A stretch of 64,000 bases of DNA from Dichetophora obliterata (lineage: Eukaryota > Arthropoda > Insecta > Diptera > Sciomyzidae): the NCBI GenBank assembly GCA_963920525.1, contig OY986438.1, positions 131,346,920 to 131,410,919 of the forward strand, read 5' to 3'. Within the stretch, counting starts at the first letter, position 1. Each line of letters starts with the position of its first letter. Below are positions 1 to 11,874 of the stretch, piece after piece. A program made the position numbers and the translations under genes. Under the pieces are notes generated by a model, which worked only from the letters and a program-made list of their open reading frames with translations, was not told the DNA's origin and made no database searches.

Positions 1-535
1 ACTCATCTATCTCCGTGTTGACGATGAGTTAGGATACGCTCTTTCTTCCTCAAATCGTGGTAATAAAAAGACATACCATCCGGACCGTCGAAATTAATTT
101 TTTTTTGTCAGTGATTAATACGCAGCGCCATCATTTTCTCCACTTAAAGTGATCTGTAGCAAACTTCAATTTTACTGCTGATGTTTCGCTCTAAGTGGCG
201 GTTTCCTTAGTAGTTTTTTAAGTTTAATTGTGGTAGATTTTTTTTTAAATCCTTTACATGTGATTTCACTCCAGCTGTTTCAGCAATTTTTCTGGCAGTG
301 AGTTTAGAATTTGAAGCTACCCGCAAAATGACGCACTAATCTCGGCGTGTAACCACTCTTGGGTATCCACTGCTAAAGGCTTAGCCGTAATTTTATAGGT
401 TTTTAATAAATTTGTTATCACTTTACGACCATTGTTTAATTTTTTTACGATTTCACTGATTTTCAAGTTTTTAAATGTAGATTTAAAGCATTTTGCATTT
501 CCGTACTGTTAAGCAATTTTTCACGTCCCCTTTTA
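1..535 (-). pseudogene. Tc1-like transposase fragment, degenerate, cut by the window edge
   Basis: Reading the minus strand gives pieces of a Tc1-family DDE/D transposase. Near 411-470 there is a helix-turn-helix-like segment ('KISEIVKKLNNGRKVI'). Near 285-330 comes 'ASNSKLTARKIAE', typical of the second DNA-binding subdomain. At 76-122 the segment 'ITDKKKINFDGPDG' matches the region around the first catalytic Asp (family pattern SDEKKFNLDGPDG), followed by 'YYHDLRKKERILTHRQ'. Several stops and frame changes separate these pieces, so this is a dead copy. The second and third catalytic Asp lie beyond base 1. No terminal repeat could be fixed; the 5' side fades into AT-rich DNA near 535. Confidence 0.75.
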
Positions 536-827
536 ATTTAATTTTAAGTTCTTTTACTTATTTAACGTGGCAACTTTACGTTAAAAACTAAACTTTTTTT
601 TTTTATCGGACTATTAACACTTACTGAACTCAATCCATCAGAATGTGCTATCATTTTGTCGCAGCATTTTTAATATTTTTTAAACTAACGGTATTTCTCT
701 TTTTTAAACTAACGGTATTTCTCGGTATTTCTTTCATCAATGTGTACTTAAAATATCGAAAGAGCACAACCACATGACTTAATACACCTAGAGAAATAGC
801 TTAAGCATTCCAAGTTAATAATATAAA
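536..827. other. AT-rich spacer between two transposon remnants
   Basis: No coding signal is visible. A short tandem duplication of about 24 bp ('taaactaacggtatttctc' twice, 680-725) is the only structure. Part of it may be the unrecognised 5' end of the Tc1-like element to its left. Confidence 0.4.
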
Positions 828-2115
828 GGGTGGTTAAATTTTAAGGGCCGATGTTGAATGTGAGCTACACCTACACGTCCATTTTTTCCTGCATTTCATA
901 TGGCATTTCTCAATTTCAGACTAATTCAATTTGAACCATGGGAAGATATACAATGGACCAACGCGTTAAAGTTATTCAGGCTTATTATGAAAATGGACGT
1001 TAAAATCAATATGCATATCGTGCACTTCGTGATTGTTTCGGTCATTTTAATCGTCCAAATGTACGTACAATCGGAAAAATCCTGCAAAAACTTGAGCAAA
1101 CCGGGTCTGTAGGAGATGTGAAAACACCAGTGCATGCTCGTACAGCTCGTACTACAGAAAATATTGCTGCTGTTCGCGATAGTGTGGCTGAAGAGCCGTC
1201 CACCTCAACTCGTCGTCGTGCCCAACAATTACACCTCTCACTCTCGTCGTTGATGAGCATTATGCATAAAGACTTGCATTTACACGCTTACAAGGTGCAA
1301 TTAACTCAAGAACTAAAGCCTCTCGACCATTTCAAGCGTCGTCAATGGTCAAAATGGTGGCAAGAAATGGCAACAGTGGATCATCAATTTTCGAAGAAAA
1401 TCATCTTCAGTGATGAGGCACTTTTTCACCTCAGTGAATTCGTCAATAAGCAGAATTGCCGTATTTGGGCGAATGATAATCCAAGAATGATTGTCGAAAA
1501 ACCAATGCACCCACAAAGAGTGACTGTTTGGTGCGGTTTATGGGCTGGCGGCATCATCGGGCCGTATTTTTCCCAAAATAAGGCCGGTCAGGCAGTTACT
1601 GTGAATGGTGTTCGCTATCGTGAGATGGTAACGAACTTTTTATGGCCCGACTAGAAAGATCTGGATGTGGACGACATGTGGTTTCAACAGGACGGTGCCA
1701 CTTGCGGCACAGCTAACGAAACAATGGCTCTTTTGCGCGACATATTCAATGGCCGTGTTATCTCACGTGGTGGCGATGTCAATTGGCCGCAAAGATTATG
1801 TGATTTTACACCTTTGGACTTCTTTCTTTGGGGTTATTTGAAAGAAAAGGTGTACGTCGATAAACCAGCAACAATTCAAGAGCTAAAGGATGAGATAGTT
1901 CGGCACATTAACGGCATAGAACCTCAATTATGCCTCAGCGTCATCGGAAATTTGGACCATCGGATGGAGATGTGCCGCAGTCATTTGGCCGATATTTTAT
2001 TTTATACATAATTGAACTATACCAATATTATCATAATGAAAAGAAATGACAATAATTTTCTAAATAATTTGTGTTTTATTCAAAATCAACATCGGCCCTT
2101 TAAATTTAACCACCC
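828..2115 (+). mobile_element. mariner-family element of the DD41D (rosa-like) type
   Basis: The element is bounded by inverted repeats of about 30 bp. The left end starts 'gggtggttaaattttaaggg' at 828; the reverse complement of the right end (2086-2115) starts 'gggtggttaaatttaaaggg', so the termini differ at about one position in the first 29. It encloses one transposase reading frame. The length, about 1.29 kb, is normal for a mariner. A clean TA target duplication is not seen, so one or both flanks have mutated. DD41D mariners of this kind were first described from Ceratitis rosa and related tephritids (established knowledge), which is the main clue to the host family. Confidence 0.9.
953..2011 (+). 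pseudogene. DD41D mariner transposase with two in-frame stops
   Basis: One frame runs from ATG 953 to the stop at 2009-2011 (352 codons), interrupted only by TAA at 1001-1003 (codon 17) and TAG at 1652-1654 (codon 234). The N-terminal part is a helix-turn-helix DNA-binding region. The catalytic triad is readable as D154 ('FSDEALF'), D247 ('QQDGAT') and D289 ('TPLDFFLWG'), with 41 residues between the last two, hence DD41D. No frameshift is present. The copy looks inactivated by point mutations but is relatively well preserved. Confidence 0.9.
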
Positions 2116-2154
2116 ATGAGGAAATGTTGAAGTGCTTACTTTTTGTCGCGGACT

Positions 2155-2490
2155 GTATTTTACCAAAATGGAAAATTAAGATAATTACGAAGCGTGGAAA
2201 AAAGTTTAAAAAATTTACATTATTTGTGAGCATATTGTTTCGTGTAAAACCTAGACAAATTTTCCAAGACGCTCATTTTGGTAAAAGATGTGTAGAATTA
2301 CAATACAAGCAGATTACGAAAATTTTTAATAGGTCGATTAGTTTGTTTGCAGTAGTGTAGCCAGTTTTGAAAAAGTATGTTTCGAGAAAAACGTGTTTAA
2401 AGTTACTCTGCTTAGTTAAATTTACTCTGGCGCACCAGGTGTTAAGCGCTGTAGAATCTGTATTTTAAGCGGAATTGATTTATTGATGGA
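2155..2490 (+). repeat. Partial, diverged third copy of the 1.7 kb interspersed repeat
   Basis: This stretch aligns with the inner part of the repeats at 26325-28033 and 51943-53609. Shared blocks include 'gtgtagaatta', 'ggtcgattagtttg' and 'tttcgagaaaaacg', in the same order and spacing. It retains the 'taccaaaatggaaaattaag' block that the 51.9 kb copy lacks. The ends of the family are missing, so it is a truncated, older copy. Confidence 0.75.
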
Positions 2491-2799
2491 TAATTGAACA
2501 ATAATCAATTTTTAAAAACAATATATTTTCAAAAACGTGTTGTTTAAATAGTGATTTAAAATAATTTTATGTAGTGACTGCTAAACAAAATAAATGTATT
2601 TGTACATGCATTACAAACACTATGTTATAAATTACTTAGGATATATGATTGTCAAATTTTATGTTTGGTTGCTTTGTTGTTGAATTGTTACATGTTGTAC
2701 TTCTTTGTTATACCAATTTGATATAGAATATTTACTATAAAAGAATAGAAGTGCATGTGTTGCACTTTTTGGCAAAAACCAAAAAATTAAATAAAAAAT

Positions 2800-2888
2800 T
2801 TTTGAATTTCGGAACGATCCCGAGATTATATTTTCTGATCCCGAAAATCCCGGGATTTAAAAAAACTCCAAAAATTGACATCCCTAAT
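2800..2888 (-). mobile_element. Terminal remnant of a hAT-like element
   Basis: Read on the minus strand the segment starts 'ttagggatgtcaatttttgg' and continues with 'cccgggattttcgggatc' motifs. An end beginning (t)agggatgtcaa with repeated gggat motifs is common in hAT elements. No partner terminus or transposase is seen nearby. The flanking stretches 2491-2799 and 2889-3853 hold nothing I recognise. Confidence 0.35.
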
Positions 2889-3853
2889 ACATACTCATAA
2901 TAGCAATACAGCGTTTCATTAAAGCAAATTTTAGAAACCTAGACATATAAAACAAAATATATGGCAAAAAGTTTTCCTTTGACTCTTGAAACTTTTGCTT
3001 AGCTAAGAGCGTAAAGTACTGCCATCAAAATTTTTTGTAGCTGTAACACAGTTTGGAATATAATTTTTAGTCGATAAAGTCTGGCTAGCGGAAATAAGCA
3101 ATAAAGTAGAAACATCTGTTTCTATGAGCAGTAGTAAAAAATCAATTTTGAATTATTTTATGCTTTCTGCTTAAAAAAGTTCCTAATTTCTAAATTTTAT
3201 AAAATCTATTTTTTATTTGATAATATCCCATATGATGTCAGCAATATGTGCTTAATTTTAAAGTTAATCTTGAAAAATGTTGAAAATTATACGTACATTA
3301 TTTGGACGATTTAAGTACCATACGGCTTACTAGTAATATTTATTTTGAGAATCTATTACGTTTTTTGTCTTCAGTTGATCCATGTGAACGAATTGCTGTC
3401 AACGCCACTGAGGCCAGATTAAAGTGATGCCACTTTCAAAATACCATTATGCAAAAATAAACCATTGAAAAAAATGACATATTTTTGAAGCCCTTATAAA
3501 TGTTCTAAAGATGTGTACAAAGTTTGATATGAGTCCATCAAGCTGATTTATTTTTATAAAATAAACAAAAAACACTTAAAACTCAGACGTTTACACTGTT
3601 CATATCCCTTAAGAAGAAGAAGGTGGAGGATTACCTAATGGCAATGCAAGACAATTCACACAGGAACCACGAGCAAAATTATTACGAAAAAATTTTTAAA
3701 AATGTATACACGTGGAACTGCAGGTAAAGGATTGTTAAACTGCGTTCTCACTTTTTCTCTAGAACTTCAGGATTTTTTTAAAAAACTTTTTTGTTACAAA
3801 AACGAATTATTTAAAACCATTTTTTTAAAAATCTACTTAAAACCTCCAAAACA

Positions 3854-6373
3854 GGTGTCATTTACATTCCTCCCGGCTCAAGTGAAACAACATACAACGA
3901 GCTATGTGAAACACTGACCACCTTTACCTCCACCCTAAAAGAGGTTTACCTCCACTCAATCGCCCAAATATATCTTTTGTCACCGACGAAAATGACAACT
4001 TTCTTCTTCCTGTAAATCTTTCTAATACCATAGACTTCAACTTACTTAGCACCTTTTATGGCAGTGACTTGCAGCAAGTCTCTTCTGTACAAAATCAAAA
4101 TGGCAGATGGTTGGACCTAATTTTTACTAACTCGTATGAAGAAGTGAAGGTTAGTCCATGCATGGGAGCAGAAAATTTATTAACCAACACTGTTCATCAT
4201 ACAGCCTTAAAAGTTGTTTTCTCTGCTAATGACATCAACTTTACCCAGTCTTATAATAACACCATTGCGTACGATTACCTCAACACCGATTATGAAAGAA
4301 TAAAATGTTATCTTAGTTCTCTAAATTGGAATCATATTCTATTCAATTTAGATTTAGACAGTGCTGTCTCTATATTTTATCAGCACATTTTTACCGCTAT
4401 CGAAAGTTATGTGCCAATAATAAAAAAAAGAATAAGCTCACAGAACCATGGCTAGACAACAATCTCAGATTTTTGAGGAATCAAAGAAATAAAATCTACA
4501 AACTTCTCAAAAACACTGATAATATAAGCGATGAACTGAAGCTTGATATGACGAGCTATCAAGAGAGTTCTCTATCAAGTCAGAAGAAGCGTACAAGTTA
4601 TACACGAACATCATCGGAGAGAAAATTGTCCAAGAGCCGAGAAAATTCTTTGACTTTGTTAACATGAAGCGCAAATCTAGCGGCTATCCATCGTCTATGT
4701 TTAAAGGTAATGTCACTTCGTCCAATTCTCTTGAAATAAGCAACTTGTATGCCGATCACTTTAAGGAGGTCTTTTGTCTTCCTACCACCTTATCTGAAAC
4801 TTCTCCTAGCTCAACTATTATAGTTGATAGTTTATATTTAACCCAGGAAGAGATTTCTAATGCAATAAAAGAACTGGATGTATTAAAGGGACCAGGACCA
4901 GACTTAATACCTACAAGCTTTTTGGTGCGATGTTAAGACCAACTGCTATTGCCATTACACATAATCTTTAACGAATCACTGGTTTGTGGGACATTTCCTT
5001 CATATTGGAAATCATCCCATCTTACGCCAATTTACAAGAATGGTGATAAAAGATCAGTTGAAAATTATAGAGGCATAGCAATCTTGTCAACCATTCCAAA
5101 ACTTTTTGAAAAACTTATTTGTGAAAAGCTAACAAGTTTCATTAACCCACGTCTAAATGAGCAGCAACACGGGTTCCGAAAAGGGCGATCTACCACCACT
5201 AATCTCATGATTATGGTATCAGATGTTTTAGTCAAAATGGAAAAAGGGCACCAAATAGATGCTGTTTATACTGATTTCAGTAAAGCTTTTGATGGAGTTG
5301 ATCACAACGTTCTTATATATAAGTTAGAAAAATTTGATGTTGTGGGGTCTATACTAAGTTGGCTAAAATCATATTTAAACGGCAGATCCCAGTTTGTTAA
5401 ATTCCAGGAAGTTCTATCGAAAAAAATTGCAGTCTCCTCGGGAGTTCCGCAAGGTAGTCATCTTGGTCCTCTTCTTTTCAACATATTCATATCCGATCTG
5501 TCAGAAGTTCTTAACGATATCCCACATCTTATATATGCAGATGATTTAAAAATGTACTATGCAATTCAATCAGATGCAGATGTAAATTTTTTGCAATCAA
5601 AATTGTTGTCTCTTGAGCAATGGTGTTTTCAAAATAAACTACATCTTAATGTCAATAAATGCAATGTTATTAGCTTTTCTCGTAAAAACAACGTAACATT
5701 ACATACCTACCACCTCAATAGTGCCGAACTAAAAAGGGTAAACCATATAGTGGATCTTGGAGTTGTCTTAGATTGCAGGATGCGCTTTAATCTGCACTAT
5801 GATAAAATTGTATCCAGGGCCAGCAAACAGCTCGGTTTTATAAAAAGACGTGCAAATGAATTCAAGAATATATGGGTCACTACATCCTTGAACCGTGCAT
5901 TAGTGCGCCCAATACTTGAATATACATGCATAATTTGGAATCCATCTTTCGATTCCCATAGAGAAAGAATTGAGTCTATTCAAAAGCAGTTCTTACTATA
6001 CGCGCTTAGAGATATATACAACCCCCATGATTATTGTAGCCTTCCATCATATGAACATAGACTCAGCCTTTTAAATTTGATGCCACTATCAACAAGAAGA
6101 TCGTTATTGGGCTCATGCTTCACATTTGATGTAATTAATGGTGCTATTCACAGCGAATATATTTCTAATATGATTTCCTTTAACGATCCAATTTGGCGCA
6201 CTAGGCATACTCGATTGTTAACTGAATATCAGCACCAAACTACATATGCAAATAATGAACCCATCAGTCGTTGTTGCAGAGAATTTAATAATATCACTAT
6301 ATACTACTCACCTTCTATGTCCAAATCCTCTTTCAAGCAAACCCTATATAAATCACTCAGTAATCAGAATTAA
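3854..6373 (+). pseudogene. LINE ORF2: endonuclease and reverse transcriptase, frame-broken
   Basis: The endonuclease part begins with 'GVIYIPPGSSETTYNELCE' (3854, frame 2). It has lost the segment around the catalytic 'GDFN' motif near 3940, and continues in frame 1 (3943-4455) to 'WLDLIFTN' and the terminal 'HH' region. A slip at the A-run near 4422 moves the frame, and a second shift near 4555 moves it to frame 2. In frame 2 the reverse transcriptase reads to 6373 with a single stop at 4934-4936. Motifs include 'GFRKGRSTTTNL', 'YTDFSKAFDGVDH', 'SGVPQGSHLGPLLFN' and the catalytic 'YADD'. The 474 codons after 4949 are uninterrupted. The protein would copy LINE RNA at a nicked target; this copy cannot make it in one piece. 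Confidence 0.85.
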
Positions 6374-6514
6374 CCCAGGCCTCAGATAAACTATATACAT
6401 GTATGGATTTATATGTATAAGTATTTATTGGTTTTTTTAATAAATCAAAATTCTTTAACATCCCTCTCCAAATCTCCCATTTACGTCCTTTTGTCTTTTG
6501 TCTTTAAGAATAAT

Positions 6515-7727
6515 CCCAGTAGAATAATTCGCAAGGCCTTTTATCAGAAGCACTGACATAGCTGCTTCTAAGCAACCACTCTACACATCTTATAATCACT
6601 CAAATTGCATTGATTCTAAAACTCCTTCTGAAATGAAAAAAAGAAGGGAGAAGAGGAGTCGAAAACTTATGCAAATATTGGTTACTTTGAGCTTGTAGTT
6701 TATTTCAGTTGTTGCTTTAATGCAACGAAGTTGTTGCTTTCAGTTTGTTGCTTTGAGTTTGTAGTTTATTTCATAACAGTAAACAATGAACACGTGTTCA
6801 ATAAAAATCCTGTAATTTTGGCAAATTGCAGCTTAAATATCATTCGTTGTTGAAATATTCAAGTGCTCGCATTGTGTTTGTTATTAGATTGTTATTTTTA
6901 TTAAATTTATTTAGAATTATTAAAATGAGCAAAAGAGGATTAAGCAAAAGTGCTATTAATAAAAAAATATTAAAAGAAAAAAACAAACTTAAAGAAAAGA
7001 AAACTTAAGAAAACTTAAGAAAACTTAAGAAAAGATGTTTTTTTGAACTACAACTATGATGGCATTCAAAAAAAGGAGTCTTTCAAATATTTTCTTGGAA
7101 TCAACAATATTTTCTTTAGTAGGTTTTAGCATTAATATAAAGAACACATATTTTATTGATTTTTCTTTTCATTTATAGAAAGTTCTCAAGACATATATGT
7201 GACGAGAGATAATTATGTCAAGGAAATCAAAAAAGGTTTCAAGAACGCAAAAAACAAGGTGCACAAAACAACTTGCTTGGCCAAGAAAAATGCTCAGCTT
7301 TAAATCAAACGCATATAATTTAATTTTTTGATATTATTTACTATAATTTTTTATTTTTTAAGTCAAAATAAATAAGATAAAATGAATTGATAAGAACAGA
7401 AATCCAAGCAATAATTTTATTTCAATAAAAGAAGGTGTTTCGGAATTTATTGCACATAACAGCTTCCATAAGCTCTTTTTTACAGTTGTTATAGAAGCGC
7501 TTGAATAGAAGCTCTTTTGGGTGCAGTTCCTTATGCAACGCATTATGCAACGCCTTGAATATAACAGCTTCTATAAGCTATTTTTGCAGAAGTGAGAGTG
7601 CAATGCCTTCCATTGCGGATCGTTTCATATAAAAAATAATTAAGGAAAGAATCGAGTTGGTAAGGCCCTCTACCTCCATTAGAAGCACTTCTATAATTGC
7701 TTTTTACTCCTTACTTTTTCTACTGGG
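6515..7727. mobile_element. Non-autonomous DNA element inserted in the LINE 3' UTR
   Basis: The stretch begins 'cccagtagaa' and ends 'ttctactggg', a 10-bp perfect inverted repeat. Subterminal pieces such as 'agaagcac' and 'agcttctataagct' recur at both ends (6550-6580 and 7440-7700). LINE 3' UTR-like sequence lies on both sides. It contains no transposase; the short frame at 6826-7008 is Lys-rich and unconvincing. A triple 'gaaaacttaa' repeat sits at 6998-7027. The target duplication is unclear (at/ata flanks), so the superfamily is unassigned. Confidence 0.55.
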
Positions 7728-7997
7728 ATATATATACATCGTATCTTAAGTGTGTATATAGTCTCTCTTGCTTTCCTCCTCTTCTCTTATTTTTGACATG
7801 GTTTTTGAAATCATGTCAATCCTGTGGGCGGAGTATGCCCACTAAGAGCACCAAATAAAAAATAAAATAAAAACAAGGCAAGGGGAGAAGAAAAACAAAA
7901 AACCTTGTAATCTTAGTATAAGTAAACAAAACCTGTTAGAATAAGTTAGAATAAGTAAATTGCATTGCCTTGTTTGGCCAATAAATAAATAAATAAA

Positions 7998-8230
7998 TTA
8001 CAATATGGGTATCAAATGAAAGAGGACAATCTTTTTTATCCGAAATACGAGGAGACAATATACCCATACCAAATATGTAGGTTAGTTTAATTTAATTATG
8101 TTTTATTTGAAAATTTATGGAAATAACTTTCAATTTGTTTAAAGAAAAAAAAATATTGCTATATCACAAAAAGCTTTAAATATTTTTTTTATAAAAGTTA
8201 TTGTCTTCTTTCACTTGATACCCATTGTAA
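7998..8230. mobile_element. MITE with about 30-bp terminal inverted repeats
   Basis: The left end 'ttacaatatgggtatcaaat' is matched by the reverse complement of the right end, 'ttacaatgggtatcaagtga'. Similarity continues through 'gaaag(a/g)(a/g)gacaat'. The 233-bp interior is AT-rich and non-coding. It directly abuts the LINE tail at 7997. Confidence 0.75.
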
Positions 8231-8248
8231 TGTTTTAAGGCTTTTAAG

Positions 8249-8639
8249 TGAAGATGGGCGCATGCCGTGCTTTTTCCGTGCCACGACGAGACCTAAAAAA
8301 TAACTTCGTGCGTGCCCGTGCTTTTCCGTGTTCGTTCAGTAAAATTCTACTGAAATTTTTGCTTTAGCAACTATGTTTTTATTTCATCACTATTTCAAAA
8401 CTAATGAAAATATTAAAAACACATTCAAATGTTAATAATTCCAATATTTTTACGTTGAAACATAAATTTCAAAATTATGTGTAACTTTTTCATAGCTACT
8501 TTGCAAAGTTTAAATTCTGCTTTTTCGTGCGTGCTTTTGCACTTTCGTGCAAGTACGAAAAATAAATTTCGTGTTCATGCGTACCCGTGCAAAAGATCAT
8601 CTTGCTCATGCGTGCCCGTGCCTCAAGCGCCCATCTCTA
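8249..8639. mobile_element. hAT-type MITE (copy A) with 8-bp target duplication
   Basis: The ends are 'tgaagatgggcgca' and, reverse-complemented, 'tagagatgggcgct'. They are flanked by the direct repeat 'cttttaag' at 8241-8248 and 8640-8647, an 8-bp duplication as made by hAT transposases. Both arms are filled with variants of 'cgtgcgtgcccgtgctttt', a subterminal repeat that may be the transposase binding site. An inverted, more diverged copy lies at 58368-58822. No protein is encoded. Confidence 0.85.
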
Positions 8640-8647
8640 CTTTTAAG

Positions 8648-10678
8648 TATTTAAATGAATTTTTTTAAACAAATACTTTTTGTAACTGAAAAGTCATTTT
8701 AAAAAAAATTCTGACTTTCCAGAGAAAAAATGAGAATGCAGTTTTACTATCCTATCTCTAGTTTACTTCTTGTGTGAAAAGTTCTGCTATTCGATGTAAT
8801 AATCTGTATATCTTTTTTCATTTGGTTGCGTTTTAGTTTTCATTATATTCTTTATCCAAGAAGTTTTATAAAAATACAAAAAACATAAGTTCACATTTTA
8901 TTCTATGCAAATAATTTGAGAACAAAAACAAAAATAGAGAAATAGCTGCAATTAATTGAAATTCAGAGATATGGTTTCTTTAAACATAAAACTAATGTAA
9001 AACTTTTGGGGTTACTTGTCTATACCTGAATCCATTTATCTCAATCATCTTTGACAATTGACTTTAAAAATATTTAATTATTGTTTAAGTAAATTGCCCT
9101 CTTTATGTTTGAAATTAAATTAGAAGCAATACACAATATTTTTTGCAAGCTTTTTGCTATATTATAATATAATGAAAAGTCTCTTTATTTGAACTAGCTG
9201 GAAAAATTCTTATTTAAAGTTAATTTAAGCTTTAAACTATTTCAGTTATTTTATTTCAAAAAACAATTTTTTAAATTTTTAGTTAATTTAGTCAAATAAT
9301 TAACAATTCCTTTTATTAACACTTGCACTTGCTATCCAAAAAGCATTTGTTCGGTAACATTGAACTTGTTCTTAACAACAAATTTTTTGCTACTCAAGCG
9401 CTGTACCATCTGAGTGACACACTTAACTCAACCACTAACTAACTCATATACATACATATCCTTGTATTTAGAAAAATATAAAATATTCAAAACTTTTGAA
9501 ATTTACATGTTTAATTTATATTTTTATTATATAAAGTTTCATTCTTATTTTGCATATAAATGAAGTAACTTGCTTAAGGTTTTATAAAGAGTAAAAAGAA
9601 AATAAATGAAAAAAAAGAACTCAAACAAAATGGAAACTTTTGTACAGAACAGGCGGGGAGTTTTCAATACAAAACAAGGATATTACCAACAAGCGTTTTT
9701 GATTGTGTGCCACTTTAGGGCGGTTGTTGTTGTTGCTGCTGTTGTCTTGTACCAACTATTGTTGTGTGTTCTGGTCGAAAAGTTTTCCACATAAAAGTGG
9801 CTCTAATTTGCTTGGCCATACTTTAGTTTTGAACAATTTTGAGCAGTTTAAAGCTTTTGTAGTTGAGCTACGAATTTAATTTCCTAGTTTGCAGAATTTG
9901 ATTCGTGAAAACTTTCAATTTATAGAAATGTGAGAATTTATTATCAAGTTTGTTTTTCACTTTTTTTAATACACTGTGCGATATCAAAAAAATAACTGCA
10001 AAAATCTCAATGGTTATGTGATATCTATTTGTACATATATCATAGCTTTAAAGCAGACATGAGCTTCCAGAAGCTCAGTTGGCTCAGTTGGCTCAGCTAC
10101 AAATTTGTTTTGTTTTATCAACTTTGTGTTTGCACATTTGTAAAAACAACTACACGTACAAAAAATAACAACAAAACCGACCAAATTTCTAACTTACTAA
10201 CAACAACAACAAATGCATGCAAAGGCATTTCTCAATGGCGGTGCGCTTGAGATTTTTGTGCCGTTACATGTGTTGCACACAAACATACATGATTTATTTT
10301 TGTTTTGCTGGTCACTTTTTATAGAAATAGAAAATCAGTGTAACCTTATTGGTGTTTTTTATTGCAATAACATTTTTTATTTTGTTTTTTTTTTTTTGCA
10401 ACGATGAGCAAAAGCAATAATGAGGATAATTTTGTGTTTGTTTAAAAAAAAACATTGGCTCACTAAATTTATTTTCCTGCTCATGAATGCTTTAAAGGAT
10501 TATTCTGATTAGCTCTTTAGAAAGCATATCAAATAGGGCCATAACTTAATGTCTGTAATTCCTTAATTAAATTATATTTTTGTTTGAAACCTTTAGCAAA
10601 ATTGGTACTAATTTATTAACCAAATTTATTTATTGTTACAGATTTATTTATTGAAACTGGACAACTTTATTGCCCCCT
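8648..10678. other. AT-rich intergenic DNA, no gene seen
   Basis: I see no coding frame with protein-like composition and no terminal repeats. Short frames at 9606-9794 and 10029-10407 are low-complexity chance frames. Poly-(gtt)-type runs near 9720-9760 and homopolymer tracts are the only structures. Confidence 0.5.
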
Positions 10679-11430
10679 AAAGCCCTAACCAAAATAAACG
10701 AAACGAGACGATTGCAACTTGCCGAATATCTGCAATCGTTTCGTCTGATTTGACATTGCCTGCATTCAGCGGAAAAAACTGTTCCACAACTTTCGGGCTG
10801 AATGGTATGCTCTCACAGAACATGTTCCTTGAGATGTCACAATTTATATAGCGAAAATATTTTATGCTACTTCGCTACTTGAGCACTTTTTCGGCTAGAA
10901 TGCGGCCATTAACATCTTTTTTCTGTATAACAAAAATGCACACCAACGACAAGCAAGACACGAGAATTAATAGAATTTCATATAGAAAAAAGTGTTGCTT
11001 CTCGTGTCTTGCTTGTCGTTGGTGTGCATTTTCGTTCAACAGAATATAAATAATAGATAAATATATATATTATATTCTGCTTCTTGATACAGAATAATGC
11101 AGTTAACCCAAACTGAAACGTTTTGCTCAACTCGTCTGAAACAGCAGCTGATCAATAGCGAACAGAGTGTTTTTAAGTTTTCAATTGATGTGCAATTATA
11201 ATTTTGTTAATCATTAAACAAAAATTTGTAAACTATAAGTGAAAAAAATGCTGCACACTTTGAACAGCTGTTGTTGACAGCACTAGGAACAAAATATTTT
11301 GTTAAACCGTTTCGTTCAGTTTCGATGAGTTGACGTGTGTATTTTGGACAGCAGCACTGAATTGCATTTAAGCGAACATTTTCGTCTTCATTCGTTACAT
11401 AGAGACTCGTCTATTTTGGTAAGGCCTTAA
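10679..11430. mobile_element. Foldback-like non-autonomous DNA element
   Basis: The ends share 'accaaaataaacga' (left, from 10687) and 'accaaaatagacga' (reverse complement of the right end, near 11405-11420), preceded by similar 'aagcccta'/'aaggcctt' sequence. Internally it is rich in 'aacgaaacg' motifs on both strands. It also has a smaller stem at 10705-10745 ('gacgattgca'/'tgcaatcg') and the long perfect hairpin listed separately. There is no transposase. The terminal alignment needs a one-base gap, so the exact boundaries are uncertain. Confidence 0.5.
10933..11032. repeat. Perfect 32-bp inverted repeat with 36-bp loop
   Basis: Arm 10933-10964 (starting 'aaaatgcacaccaacgac') is the exact reverse complement of arm 11001-11032. 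Outside the perfect core, 'ttctgtataac' and the reverse complement 'ttctgttgaac' extend the stem imperfectly to about 44 bp. The arms have no mismatch while surrounding DNA is degenerate, so the palindrome is recent or maintained. A transcript would form a hairpin of about 100 nt. Confidence 0.9.
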
Positions 11431-11874
11431 GATTTACACTGGAAATCGTTTCTATTTTCTCAAATTAAAACAATTCAATATTTTCAGGACTTATACAAAC
11501 ATAATGATCATTATCCTGTCAATGTAAAACTTTATGGAATATCCTAGTCAAAAACAACAAAAAAATATCGTTAATAGAAACTGTTTTCACTTATGAAACT
11601 TTTTTCCTCATGATTCAAAACATGATTTCGTAGTTGCTCATAAAAAAATTTTTAAAATAAGGAAACAATTTTAGAGCTAATCAATTTCTAATGTGTTATT
11701 CTACAGTACTTGAAACAAAAGGATTTTTAAAAATTTAAAAATAGTTAGAAAAGTCAAAAGTTTGTTAAAACAAATTAGTTTCTCTAAAATGAAATTGATT
11801 TGCTATGTTTGTGGTAAAGTTCCAATAGTAAAAAAAAAGCTAAAGATAAGGATGAAATATCCAATGCTATTGAC
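11431..11874. other. AT-rich spacer, nothing recognised
   Basis: No frame, repeat or motif of note on either strand. Confidence 0.5.

Larger units (their letters stand above)
3854..7997 (+). mobile_element. 5'-truncated CR1/Jockey-group LINE, interrupted in its 3' UTR
   Basis: The element starts inside the apurinic endonuclease domain, continues through a complete-looking reverse transcriptase, and ends at 7997 in an (ataa)n-type tail following 'ttgtttggccaataaata'. The 3' UTR after the stop at 6371-6373 is split by another element at 6515-7727. UTR sequence resumes with 'cctgtgggcggagtatgccc' near 7825. The clade is judged from reverse transcriptase motifs only; CR1/Kiri-like is my best guess. 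Confidence 0.75.
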
